Shown here in pieces: positions 1 through 6,038 of a DNA stretch of 6,919 bases. The position numbers and the translations under genes are program-made. This DNA comes from an uncultured Bacilli bacterium (GTDB lineage Bacteria > Bacillota_I > Bacilli_A > ML615J-28 > CAG-698): positions 1-6,919 of the forward strand of contig CANQJU010000059.1 of the NCBI GenBank assembly GCA_947624315.1, read 5' to 3'. A model generated the notes under the pieces. The model saw only the letters and a program-made list of their open reading frames with translations, had not been told where the DNA came from and made no database searches. Each line of letters opens with the position of its first letter. Position 1 is the first letter of the stretch.

Positions 1-31
1 GTTCTTGTTTTCAAGGACTTTTTTTATTTTT
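1..31 (+). terminator. Intrinsic terminator of a converging plus-strand unit at the left edge
   Basis: GTTCTTG (1-7), loop TTTT (8-11) and CAAGGAC (12-18) form a 7-bp stem with one G-U pair. It is followed by TTTTTTTATTTTT (19-31). The T-tract lies to the right, so it serves a plus-strand transcript whose gene is left of the window. The stem may extend beyond the edge, and nothing more of that gene can be seen. Confidence 0.75.
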
Positions 32-35
32 ATAG

Positions 36-80
36 ATAAATAAAAGACCATATATCAAATATCTGATACTATGGTCTTTT
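36..80 (-). terminator. Intrinsic terminator after lgt, possibly bidirectional
   Basis: Bases 42-52 pair with 70-80 (AAAAGACCATA with TATGGTCTTTT, 11 bp). The stem continues past a bulge at base 69 with TATC (53-56) pairing to GATA (65-68), leaving an eight-base loop. On the minus strand the hairpin is followed by a T-rich stretch TTTTATTTAT and starts 15 bases after the lgt stop. On the plus strand it is followed by a run of six Ts ending at 82, so it could also stop rightward transcription. Confidence 0.85.
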
Positions 81-94
81 TTAATATTCGTATT

Positions 95-889
95 TTATTC
101 TTTAATAGTCTCTAATGATTTCTTTGGTTTACTGTCCTTTAAATATACGTATTTAACAAAGAATATTAAAGCAATACCTAAAAGAATCATAAGAATTGAC
201 CAGAATTGTGAGGGTGAAACACCAGGAATAAATGATCCTCTGTCATCTCCACGAATATACTCAATCAAGAAACGAAAAACTCCATATGATATTAAATAAA
301 CACTAAAGTTATATTTATAATCCTTTTTAAGAGATAAATATGAAGTTATTGCAAACATAATAAACAAGAAAATTGCTTCATATAATTGGGTAGGATAAAC
401 TTTTTCAGCAAGTTCAGGGAATTTAACACCTAACCATGAATCAGTAGCAATACCATAACAACATCCACTAAAGAAACATCCAATTCTACCAAATCCATGA
501 GCTACTAATATAGAACAAGGTATAATAGAAATTACATTTTTAAAGCTGTTATCATAGTTCTTCTTCACTATAAAATAAATAATTAAGAATGTTGCAGCGC
601 CACCAATTAATCCTCCAATAAAAGTAATTCCACCTCCGAAAAGGTCAAATCCATTTTGAGGATTTTCCATATAATTATAGACTGCTTGGAAAAGAGCAGC
701 AGAGAAAAAACCAACACCAATAGAAATATATGCATTTATTTCCACAAAATCTAAGAATTTCTTGTCAACTTTTAATTTTTTACCATATTGTCTTAAAACA
801 ACAATAGCAAAGACAATTCCTATAGCAATACATATACCATATAAATATACTTTAAGTTTGCCAAGTTCAATAATTGGATATGGATACAT
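95..889 (-). CDS. lgt: Prolipoprotein diacylglyceryl transferase, divergent Cys-motif form
   Basis: Lgt transfers diacylglycerol from phosphatidylglycerol to the lipobox cysteine of prelipoproteins, at the cytoplasmic membrane. The 264-residue protein has about seven hydrophobic segments. Family landmarks are present: YPIIELGKLKVYLYG, where Y17 aligns with E. coli Y26; GGGITFIGGLIGG at 85-97; HGFGRIGCFFSGCCYG at 131-146, with R135 aligning to E. coli R143; YPTQLYEA at 165-172; and FRFLIEYIRGDDRGSF at 205-220, with R213 near E. coli R239. Several residues depart from the E. coli-type signature. The position of His103 is I91, the GNFxNGE core reads GCFFSGC (Asn146 to C138, Glu151 to C143), and C144 adds a third cysteine. 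The same GCFxxGCCYG style occurs in other Lgt family members, as I recall, so it is probably a functional subfamily and not decay. The ATG at 889 lies 4 bases after the upstream stop, with GGTGAT as ribosome binding site. A hairpin terminator lies downstream. Confidence 0.93.
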   Translation of the reverse strand: MYPYPIIELGKLKVYLYGICIAIGIVFAIVVLRQYGKKLKVDKKFLDFVEINAYISIGVGFFSAALFQAVYNYMENPQNGFDLFGGGITFIGGLIGGAATFLIIYFIVKKNYDNSFKNVISIIPCSILVAHGFGRIGCFFSGCCYGIATDSWLGVKFPELAEKVYPTQLYEAIFLFIMFAITSYLSLKKDYKYNFSVYLISYGVFRFLIEYIRGDDRGSFIPGVSPSQFWSILMILLGIALIFFVKYVYLKDSKPKKSLETIKE

Positions 890-892
890 TTT

Positions 893-898
893 ATCACC
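893..898 (-). promoter_or_regulatory. Ribosome binding site of lgt, overlapping the upstream stop codon
   Basis: GGTGAT precedes the lgt ATG by three bases and contains the TGA stop (896-894) of the upstream membrane-protein gene. A ribosome terminating there sits on the lgt initiation region, which suggests translational coupling of the two genes. Confidence 0.7.
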
Positions 899-1604
899 AC
901 TCTTTCATTTCTTCTTCAGTAATTTCAACTTTAAAATTTTCTTTTAATAAAATTCTAAAGATAATTTGACGATCTAAATTATTAAAATTCAAATTAACAA
1001 CTTCTACTTTATTATATAATGAATAATCATTTTGAACAAGTTCTTTATCTAATTTAGCATAATAGCAATGATAAATAGTGTCTTTTTTACCTTTGATAAT
1101 ATATTCGCCAATTTTTTCGATATTTTCTTCTTTGATTGAAGATTTATATTTATTTGCTATTTTTTTAATAACATCATCATGGAAATCCTTTTTGCCTAAA
1201 TTATAGGTAATACCTTGATGATGGTTATTTAAATATATACAATCATTATAATCATATAATATATATAAAACATCTTTTTTATCAAGGATAGTCTTAACTT
1301 TTATTCCTCTTTCATAATGCCTTCTTCCTTTATTAAATAAAATAGGAACCAATATTATAGTATATAGTAAAGGAGCACCTATAAAAGAATAATAATGTAA
1401 TAAAGAGTATTGAATTTTATTCATACTTACATCAATTAAATATGTACCTAAGAATATTAAGGATAAGACTAAACCAAAAATCAAAAAGACTAGGGCACGA
1501 GCTTTATATCTATATTTAGAAACAATACCACTCAATATTAAAAAAAGCAAACCGACAATAGCTAAAGCAGCTATAATTGGTAAATATTTCATAAAATTAT
1601 TCAT
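894..1604 (-). CDS. Unrecognised membrane protein: three helices plus a cytosolic domain with a decayed Nudix-like pattern
   Basis: I do not recognise this family by name. The 236-residue protein has three strongly hydrophobic segments at about 7-29, 36-58 and 72-90. The basic stretch NKGRRHYERG (91-100) follows, so by the positive-inside rule the remaining ~140 residues should be cytosolic. That C-terminal part has an alternating strand/helix pattern: VLYILYDYNDCIYL, then GKKDFHDDVIKKIANKYK, then IEKIGEYIIKG, DTIYHCYYAKLD and KVEVVNLNF. The layout suggests a Nudix-type fold: G137, five residues, D143, seven residues, then N151-K152 where a Nudix box has Arg-Glu. The two metal-binding glutamates correspond to S155 and S156, so hydrolase activity looks lost. 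This is an inference from pattern only. It is the first gene of a two-gene unit with its own extended -10 promoter, and its TGA stop lies within the lgt ribosome binding site. The ATG at 1604 is supported by AAAGGTGAT 3 bases upstream. The coding call is firm; the function is unknown. Confidence 0.88.
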   Translation of the reverse strand: MNNFMKYLPIIAALAIVGLLFLILSGIVSKYRYKARALVFLIFGLVLSLIFLGTYLIDVSMNKIQYSLLHYYSFIGAPLLYTIILVPILFNKGRRHYERGIKVKTILDKKDVLYILYDYNDCIYLNNHHQGITYNLGKKDFHDDVIKKIANKYKSSIKEENIEKIGEYIIKGKKDTIYHCYYAKLDKELVQNDYSLYNKVEVVNLNFNNLDRQIIFRILLKENFKVEITEEEMKEW

Positions 1605-1607
1605 TTC

Positions 1608-1616
1608 ATCACCTTT
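1608..1616 (-). promoter_or_regulatory. Ribosome binding site of the unknown membrane gene
   Basis: AAAGGTGAT lies three bases before the ATG at 1604. It pairs with the CACCU part of the 16S rRNA 3' end and supports this start. The nearer ATG at 1609 is in another frame and closes after two codons (ATG AAA TGA). Confidence 0.75.
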
Positions 1617-1626
1617 GATTATGATT

Positions 1627-1635
1627 ATTATACCA
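1627..1635 (-). promoter_or_regulatory. Extended -10 promoter of the unknown membrane gene and lgt
   Basis: The minus strand reads TGGTATAAT, a perfect TATAAT (1632-1627) preceded by the extended -10 TGn. The predicted transcription start is near 1620, leaving a leader of roughly 16 bases. The -35 region (about 1650-1655, TTTTAA at 17-base spacing) is weak, which the TGn element would compensate. Position fits: it lies after the nagA terminator and directly before the ribosome binding site at 1608-1616. Confidence 0.8.
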
Positions 1636-1655
1636 CAATTATTTATAAATTAAAA

Positions 1656-1676
1656 TCATAAATATAATTTTTATGA
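1656..1676. repeat. 7-bp inverted repeat upstream of the promoter
   Basis: TCATAAA (1656-1662) and TTTATGA (1670-1676) are perfect inverted repeats separated by seven bases. They sit just upstream of the weak -35 region and downstream of the nagA terminator. They could be an operator-type site, but in such AT-rich sequence a repeat of this size can arise by chance. There is no T-run, so it is not a terminator. Confidence 0.3.
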
Positions 1677-1689
1677 CAATTTTTTTCAC

Positions 1690-1716
1690 AAAAAAAGAAG
1701 CAATAAAATGCTTCTT
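1690..1716 (-). terminator. Intrinsic terminator of the dxr-rseP-proS-nagA unit
   Basis: On the minus strand, AAGAAGCA, a six-base loop TTTTAT, and TGCTTCTT form a perfect 8-bp stem. Together with the end of the stem it gives a run of seven Ts. The hairpin overlaps the last two bases of the nagA stop codon, so the upstream unit ends here and the following gene needs its own promoter. Confidence 0.88.
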
Positions 1717-2851
1717 ACTTTTGATAAATAATATTTCCATTGCTTACTGTCATATAAACATTTAAATCTTTATCAATAACCGCAAAATCAGCATCTTTGC
1801 CTAAAGCTATTGATCCTTTTTCTTTATCAATGCCTAAGTTTCTTGCAGGATTAATAGTTGCTAAATCAATAGCATCTGTTAAAGAAATGTTTAAAACATT
1901 TTTAACATTGCGAATGGCATCGTTCATTTTTAAAGTAGAACCTGCTAAAGTTCCATCAGCTAGTCTTGCTTCTTTTCCTTTAACAATTACATCTTGTCCA
2001 CCCAACTTATAAATACCATCAGGTAAATGTTTTGATTCTATTCCATCAGTTATTAGACAAATTTTGTCTTTGCCTTTAACTTTATATAATACTCTAATAG
2101 CATCAGGACAAACATGAACTAAATCACCAATTAGTTCAGAGTAAATAGAATCTACTAAAAATACTCCGCCTACTGTACCTGCTTGACGATGATGCAATCC
2201 TTTCATAGCATTGTATGTATGAGTTGCGGAAGTGACACCATTTTTACTAGCTTCGATAACTTCATCACTTGTCGCATTAGTATGACCAATAGAAGCTACA
2301 ATTCCTTCTTTATATAGATAATTGCATAGCTCCTTACCATTTTCCTCATATGCTAAAGTAACTTGTTTAATATGGTTACCACTGACATTTTGGAAATGTT
2401 TGAATTGCTCAACACTACAAGGGATAATACAAGATTCTACTTGTGCTCCTTTAAAAGCTTTAGAAATAAATGGTCCTTCTAAATGTATGCCTAATACATA
2501 AGCTCCTTCTTGTGGTTTGCTTTCTATATATTTACGAATGTTTTTTAATGCTAAATCAATATTTTCTTCTGTTTGCGTCATGGTTGTTGGAAGGAAAGTG
2601 GCAACACCTTCACTAGCAATAGTTTTCGCAATATTGCTGATATCCTTTTGAGTAGGATACATTGCATCAGAATTATTAGCTCCATGAATATGTTTATCAA
2701 TGAAACCAGGAACAACAATTAAATTATCATCTAACTCTAATCCATCTTTTGCTTCATCAAAAGAAACAATTTTACCATTTTCAACGCTAACGCTACCTTT
2801 AACAATCCCTTTACCTTCTATATAAATGTTTACATTTTTAAAACCTTTCAT
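1715..2851 (-). CDS. nagA: N-acetylglucosamine-6-phosphate deacetylase
   Basis: NagA removes acetate from GlcNAc-6-phosphate to give glucosamine-6-phosphate, feeding amino sugars to glycolysis (with NagB) or back to cell-wall precursors. It belongs to the amidohydrolase superfamily. Counting from an in-frame TTG at 2857 (the chosen ATG is residue 3), the motifs appear in order: VVPGFIDKHIHG with H56 and H58; HLEGPF with metal ligand E127; GHTNAT with H192; ATHTYNAMKGLHHRQAG with H213; VHVCPDAIR with H248; LITDGIESKHLPDG with the catalytic Asp D271; and LAGSTLKMNDAIRN. The C-terminal strand NPARNLGIDKEKGSIALGKD closes the amidohydrolase beta-sandwich. Length (378 residues) is typical. The ATG at 2851 is favoured over the TTG because GGAG lies 8 bases before it, inside the last codons of proS; it starts 2 bases after the proS stop. 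No nagB or sugar transporter is visible. An intrinsic terminator begins at its stop codon. N-acetylgalactosamine-6-phosphate as substrate cannot be excluded. Confidence 0.94.
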   Translation of the reverse strand: MKGFKNVNIYIEGKGIVKGSVSVENGKIVSFDEAKDGLELDDNLIVVPGFIDKHIHGANNSDAMYPTQKDISNIAKTIASEGVATFLPTTMTQTEENIDLALKNIRKYIESKPQEGAYVLGIHLEGPFISKAFKGAQVESCIIPCSVEQFKHFQNVSGNHIKQVTLAYEENGKELCNYLYKEGIVASIGHTNATSDEVIEASKNGVTSATHTYNAMKGLHHRQAGTVGGVFLVDSIYSELIGDLVHVCPDAIRVLYKVKGKDKICLITDGIESKHLPDGIYKLGGQDVIVKGKEARLADGTLAGSTLKMNDAIRNVKNVLNISLTDAIDLATINPARNLGIDKEKGSIALGKDADFAVIDKDLNVYMTVSNGNIIYQK

Positions 2852-2853
2852 TT

Positions 2854-4095
2854 TCAAAACTCCATTTCTAATAGTTTTTCAATTGTAATTTCCTCATTAT
2901 TATTGTTTTCTAAGTCTTCAAATTCAATTATACCATCACTAGCTTTACGTCCTACTATTACTCTATTTTTAATACCAATTAAATCAGCATCTTTAAACTT
3001 AACACCAGGGCTTTCACTGCGATCATCAAATAAAACATCATATCCTTTTTTCTTTAATTTATCGCATAAATCTAAAGCAACTTGATAGTTAGGTGTTCCT
3101 TCTTTATCAAGAGGAAGAATATGAACATCAAATGGTCTAATTTCTTTTGGCCAAACAGCTTTATCGCCTTTATAATGTTGTTCTAATACTGCCATTAATA
3201 ATCGACTAATACCAATTCCATAGCATCCCATAATAATTGGTTTTTGCTTGCCATCTTTATCAATAAACATTGCTTTCATTGGTTCAGAGTATTTTGCTCC
3301 CAATTTGAAAATATGTCCAGCTTCAATTCCTTTGGCTGTTTTAATAGTTCCTATTCCATCAGGAGATGGATCACCATCTTTTAAATCATATAATTCTGTA
3401 TTACTAGCAAAATCACTTGAATCACTATAAACAATTGTATCTTCACCAATGTCACATAATATCATAAACTCTTCACTTGACTTACCACCAATATTACCAC
3501 TATCAGCACGGACAATGCGATAGTTCAACTCTAAACGATTGAGAATGTTTTGATAAGCTCCACGGACCTTTAAATACCATTCATCTAAATCCTCTTGGGT
3601 TGTTGAAAAGGTATATAAGTCTTTCATGATAAATTCTCTACCTCTCATCAAACCAAATCTTGGACGAAATTCATCACGAAACTTTGTTTGGATTTGATAT
3701 AAAGCAATAGGTAGTTTTTTATAACTTGTTACTGTATCACGAACAATCGAAGTGATAACTTCTTCGTGAGTTGGTCCTAAGCAAAAATCTCTATCATGAC
3801 GATCCTTAAGTCGCATTAATTCTTTTCCATAATTATCCCATCTACCACTTTCAACCCATAAATCCTTAAGTTGCAAAGCTGGCATTAATAGTTCACTACA
3901 ACCAATATTATCAAGTTCTTCACGAATAATATTTTCAATTTTTTTAATAACTCGATAACCCAATGGTAAATAAGTATATACACCAGCAGCATTTTGTTTT
4001 ATATATCCACCTTTTAAAAGAATCTTATGGCTAATAGCCTCAGCTTCTTTAGGCATTTCTCTTAGTGTGGGAATAAATAATAATGATTGTTTCAT
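2854..4095 (-). CDS. proS: Prolyl-tRNA synthetase lacking the INS editing domain
   Basis: ProS is a class II aminoacyl-tRNA synthetase that charges tRNA-Pro in the cytoplasm. The start MKQSLLFIPTLREMPKEAEA resembles bacterial-type ProRS. Motif 1 ends in LLMPAL (69-74), LGPTHEE is at 106-112, and motif 2 is FRDEFRPRFGLMRGREF (139-155). ADSGNIGG is at 197-204, motif 3 is GCYGIGISR (290-298), and the anticodon-binding domain runs from about 320 to the end (DDRSESPGVKFKDADLIG). The usual Bacillota enzyme is about 565 residues, with a cis-editing INS domain of about 150-180 residues between motifs 2 and 3. Here, at 413 residues, DFASN (228-232) runs almost directly into LKDGDPSPDG (238-247), so the insert is absent while both flanks stay intact and in frame. 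Alphaproteobacterial and mitochondrial ProRS also lack INS, but the flanks here look like the INS-containing Bacillota type. The ATG has GAGGTGAA upstream with 7-base spacing and begins 11 bases after the rseP stop. It abuts nagA. Confidence 0.96.
   Translation of the reverse strand: MKQSLLFIPTLREMPKEAEAISHKILLKGGYIKQNAAGVYTYLPLGYRVIKKIENIIREELDNIGCSELLMPALQLKDLWVESGRWDNYGKELMRLKDRHDRDFCLGPTHEEVITSIVRDTVTSYKKLPIALYQIQTKFRDEFRPRFGLMRGREFIMKDLYTFSTTQEDLDEWYLKVRGAYQNILNRLELNYRIVRADSGNIGGKSSEEFMILCDIGEDTIVYSDSSDFASNTELYDLKDGDPSPDGIGTIKTAKGIEAGHIFKLGAKYSEPMKAMFIDKDGKQKPIIMGCYGIGISRLLMAVLEQHYKGDKAVWPKEIRPFDVHILPLDKEGTPNYQVALDLCDKLKKKGYDVLFDDRSESPGVKFKDADLIGIKNRVIVGRKASDGIIEFEDLENNNNEEITIEKLLEMEF
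2860..2863 (-). promoter_or_regulatory. Ribosome binding site of nagA inside proS
   Basis: GGAG lies within the last codons of proS, eight bases before the ATG at 2851. The alternative TTG at 2857 would leave only two bases, so this site decides for the ATG. Confidence 0.65.
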
Positions 4096-4100
4096 CTTCT

Positions 4101-4108
4101 TTCACCTC
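4101..4108 (-). promoter_or_regulatory. Ribosome binding site of proS, overlapping the rseP stop
   Basis: GAGGTGAA includes the last two bases of the rseP TGA stop and leaves a normal spacing to the proS ATG at 4095. This fits coupled translation of rseP and proS. Confidence 0.8.
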
Positions 4109-6038
4109 AAATTCCGAATAATCTTAATATATCTTCAAATGTTACAAAAATCATTAATCCAAATAATAATAACATTGTTATCGTGATTAAAGCTGTTTCA
4201 ACCTTTTGATTTGGTTTTTTCTTAGTGATTGCTTCATATCCTAAGAAAACTAAACGACCACCATCTAAAGCTGGAATAGGAAGTAAATTCAATAAACCAA
4301 TGTTAACACTCAATAATCCCATCAAATTAAGCAATTGAGCAAAGCCTTGACTAGCTATACTTTTTGTTAAACTAAAAATACCAACAGGTCCACTTAAATT
4401 TTTAATACTAGCATTACCAGAGAAAAGCAATTTGAAAGTATCAAAAATAGCTGTAAATGAACCAATTGTTCTTTTACCACTATAAGCAAAACTCTTAAGT
4501 AAAGAGAACTTATAAGTAGGACTAACTCCCATGGCTACTTTGATTGGAGGAATAACCTCACCAGCATTAGTTGTTTGTGTATCCATAACAGCTTTAGCAT
4601 ATGGTTTAACATTCACTTCAACAACACTTTTTGTGCCATTCACTTCACGATAAACTTCTAATTTTATTTTTTCTTTATTTTCACCAACATAATTTTTAAA
4701 AGCTTTATAAATATCATCAAATCCTTCAACTGTAACATTATCTATTTTTAAAATAACATCACCAACTTTCAATTCTGAATTGTTAGCCATGTTATCACTA
4801 TATTCTGTTAAAGCAGAAACAACAAATTTAAAACTTGTGTATTTACCATTTCTTTGATAGAAAAGGTCACTACCTTTAATAGTTGTTGATTTGGTTTCGT
4901 TATTTAATTGATAAGTAACAACAATATCTTCTTGTAAATTATTCTCTAAATAGTAACTACAAAATTCAGTAATTTTATTATAGTTTACTATAACATTATT
5001 GTTATTATCATACAATGTTAAACCACTATCATGACTCCAACCATAATATGGAGAGTTTTCTCCTTCTTGAGAAACTGTAATAGCATAAGTTCCAGCTTGA
5101 AGTTTTAATATTTTGGCTCCATCACTAATATTCCCATAAAAACTAATTAAACCGATTAATGAATAATCATTACCAAACCCAGAATTATAAACAGTTGTAT
5201 ATGGAGAAAGCAAAACTTCATTTTCTTCTCCATCGCGTAAATAAGTAACTTTAATAGCTAATCCCGTAGTAGTTTCCGCATAGTCATTCATAAAAACAGT
5301 TATATCATCCCATTCATTAATATCTAATACTAATGATCCAGATTCTAGTTTAATAATTTTATCACCATCTCTTAAACCAGCCTCATACACCGGAGTACCT
5401 TGAGTGACATCATCAATTACTGATGTTTTATAGTTCGGATACCCTTGAATTAAACCAGCTATAAAAAAGACAACTAATGCCAAAACAAAATTCATTAATG
5501 GTCCGCCAAACATTACTAAAGCTCTATCTCGTTTTCTTTTAGCATTTAGTGTACGATTATGAGGAGCAATTTGTATTTCGTTTTTGGGACTAAAATATAA
5601 CTTGGCTTGAGGATCAACAGGGTAAGTTACTTCCTTACCATCTTCCAAAACAGTTATAAAAAGATTCCCTGTATCATTTTCATCAAATATATCATAATTG
5701 ACAATTTCTTTAGCAGTTACTTCTTTTTTATATTCACCCAAATAAAAACCAGTAACTATTCCATCATTAATTTCTAAGCGTACTTCTTTTAGATCTTTTA
5801 AAGGGTCATCCTCAACTTCTTCTCCAGCAATAGCACAGAAGCCTCCAATTGGAAAAGCTCTAAGAGAATATAATGTTTCTCCCTTCTTTTTGCTTAAAAG
5901 AATAGGTCCCATTCCAAAAGCAAACTCTCGACATAAAATATTAACGCGTCGAGCAAACATAAAGTGTCCACCTTCATGTATTAAAATTATAACTCCCAGC
6001 ACAAATATAAATGCAATTATTCCAATTATAAAATCCAT
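4107..6038 (-). CDS. rseP: RseP/RasP-type site-2 zinc metalloprotease, enlarged
   Basis: This is an intramembrane metalloprotease that cleaves transmembrane segments of anti-sigma factors, remnant signal peptides and similar substrates. Residue numbers here count from an upstream TTG at 6041; the chosen ATG is residue 2. An N-terminal membrane helix (about 4-21) carries the zinc motif HEGGH at 22-26. ILCREFAFGMGP (35-46) is very close to B. subtilis RasP. QIAPHNR (157-163) and GGPLMNFVLA (179-188) precede the second helix. A first PDZ domain covers about 205-280 (GTPVYEAGLRDGDKI), and a second about 405-480 (LKVGDVILKID). The C-terminal helices hold NLLPIPALDGG, with the third zinc ligand D593. 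At 643 residues it is far longer than RasP (about 420) or E. coli RseP (about 450); most of the excess is an extra segment at about 290-405 between the PDZ domains. The ATG at 6038 is preferred because GAGGTGG lies 4 bases upstream, which would be too close for the TTG. The stop lies inside the proS ribosome binding site. Confidence 0.96.
   Translation of the reverse strand: MDFIIGIIAFIFVLGVIILIHEGGHFMFARRVNILCREFAFGMGPILLSKKKGETLYSLRAFPIGGFCAIAGEEVEDDPLKDLKEVRLEINDGIVTGFYLGEYKKEVTAKEIVNYDIFDENDTGNLFITVLEDGKEVTYPVDPQAKLYFSPKNEIQIAPHNRTLNAKRKRDRALVMFGGPLMNFVLALVVFFIAGLIQGYPNYKTSVIDDVTQGTPVYEAGLRDGDKIIKLESGSLVLDINEWDDITVFMNDYAETTTGLAIKVTYLRDGEENEVLLSPYTTVYNSGFGNDYSLIGLISFYGNISDGAKILKLQAGTYAITVSQEGENSPYYGWSHDSGLTLYDNNNNVIVNYNKITEFCSYYLENNLQEDIVVTYQLNNETKSTTIKGSDLFYQRNGKYTSFKFVVSALTEYSDNMANNSELKVGDVILKIDNVTVEGFDDIYKAFKNYVGENKEKIKLEVYREVNGTKSVVEVNVKPYAKAVMDTQTTNAGEVIPPIKVAMGVSPTYKFSLLKSFAYSGKRTIGSFTAIFDTFKLLFSGNASIKNLSGPVGIFSLTKSIASQGFAQLLNLMGLLSVNIGLLNLLPIPALDGGRLVFLGYEAITKKKPNQKVETALITITMLLLFGLMIFVTFEDILRLFGI

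Noticed and set aside
1605..1714. Riboswitch or leader attenuator before the unknown-lgt unit
   Set aside because: The predicted leader is only about 16 bases. The hairpin further upstream is the nagA terminator, and no structured aptamer-like region is visible.
1797..2012. Plus-strand open frame inside nagA, and similar ones at 762-947, 2903-3085, 3248-3430 and 5890-6090
   Set aside because: Each lies mostly or entirely over a well-supported minus-strand gene. None has a recognisable motif, and the translations look like antisense shadows of AT-rich coding DNA.
2854..4095. proS as a pseudogene or frameshifted remnant because it is about 150 residues short
   Set aside because: The frame is intact, all three class II motifs and the anticodon domain are present, and only the separable INS domain is missing.
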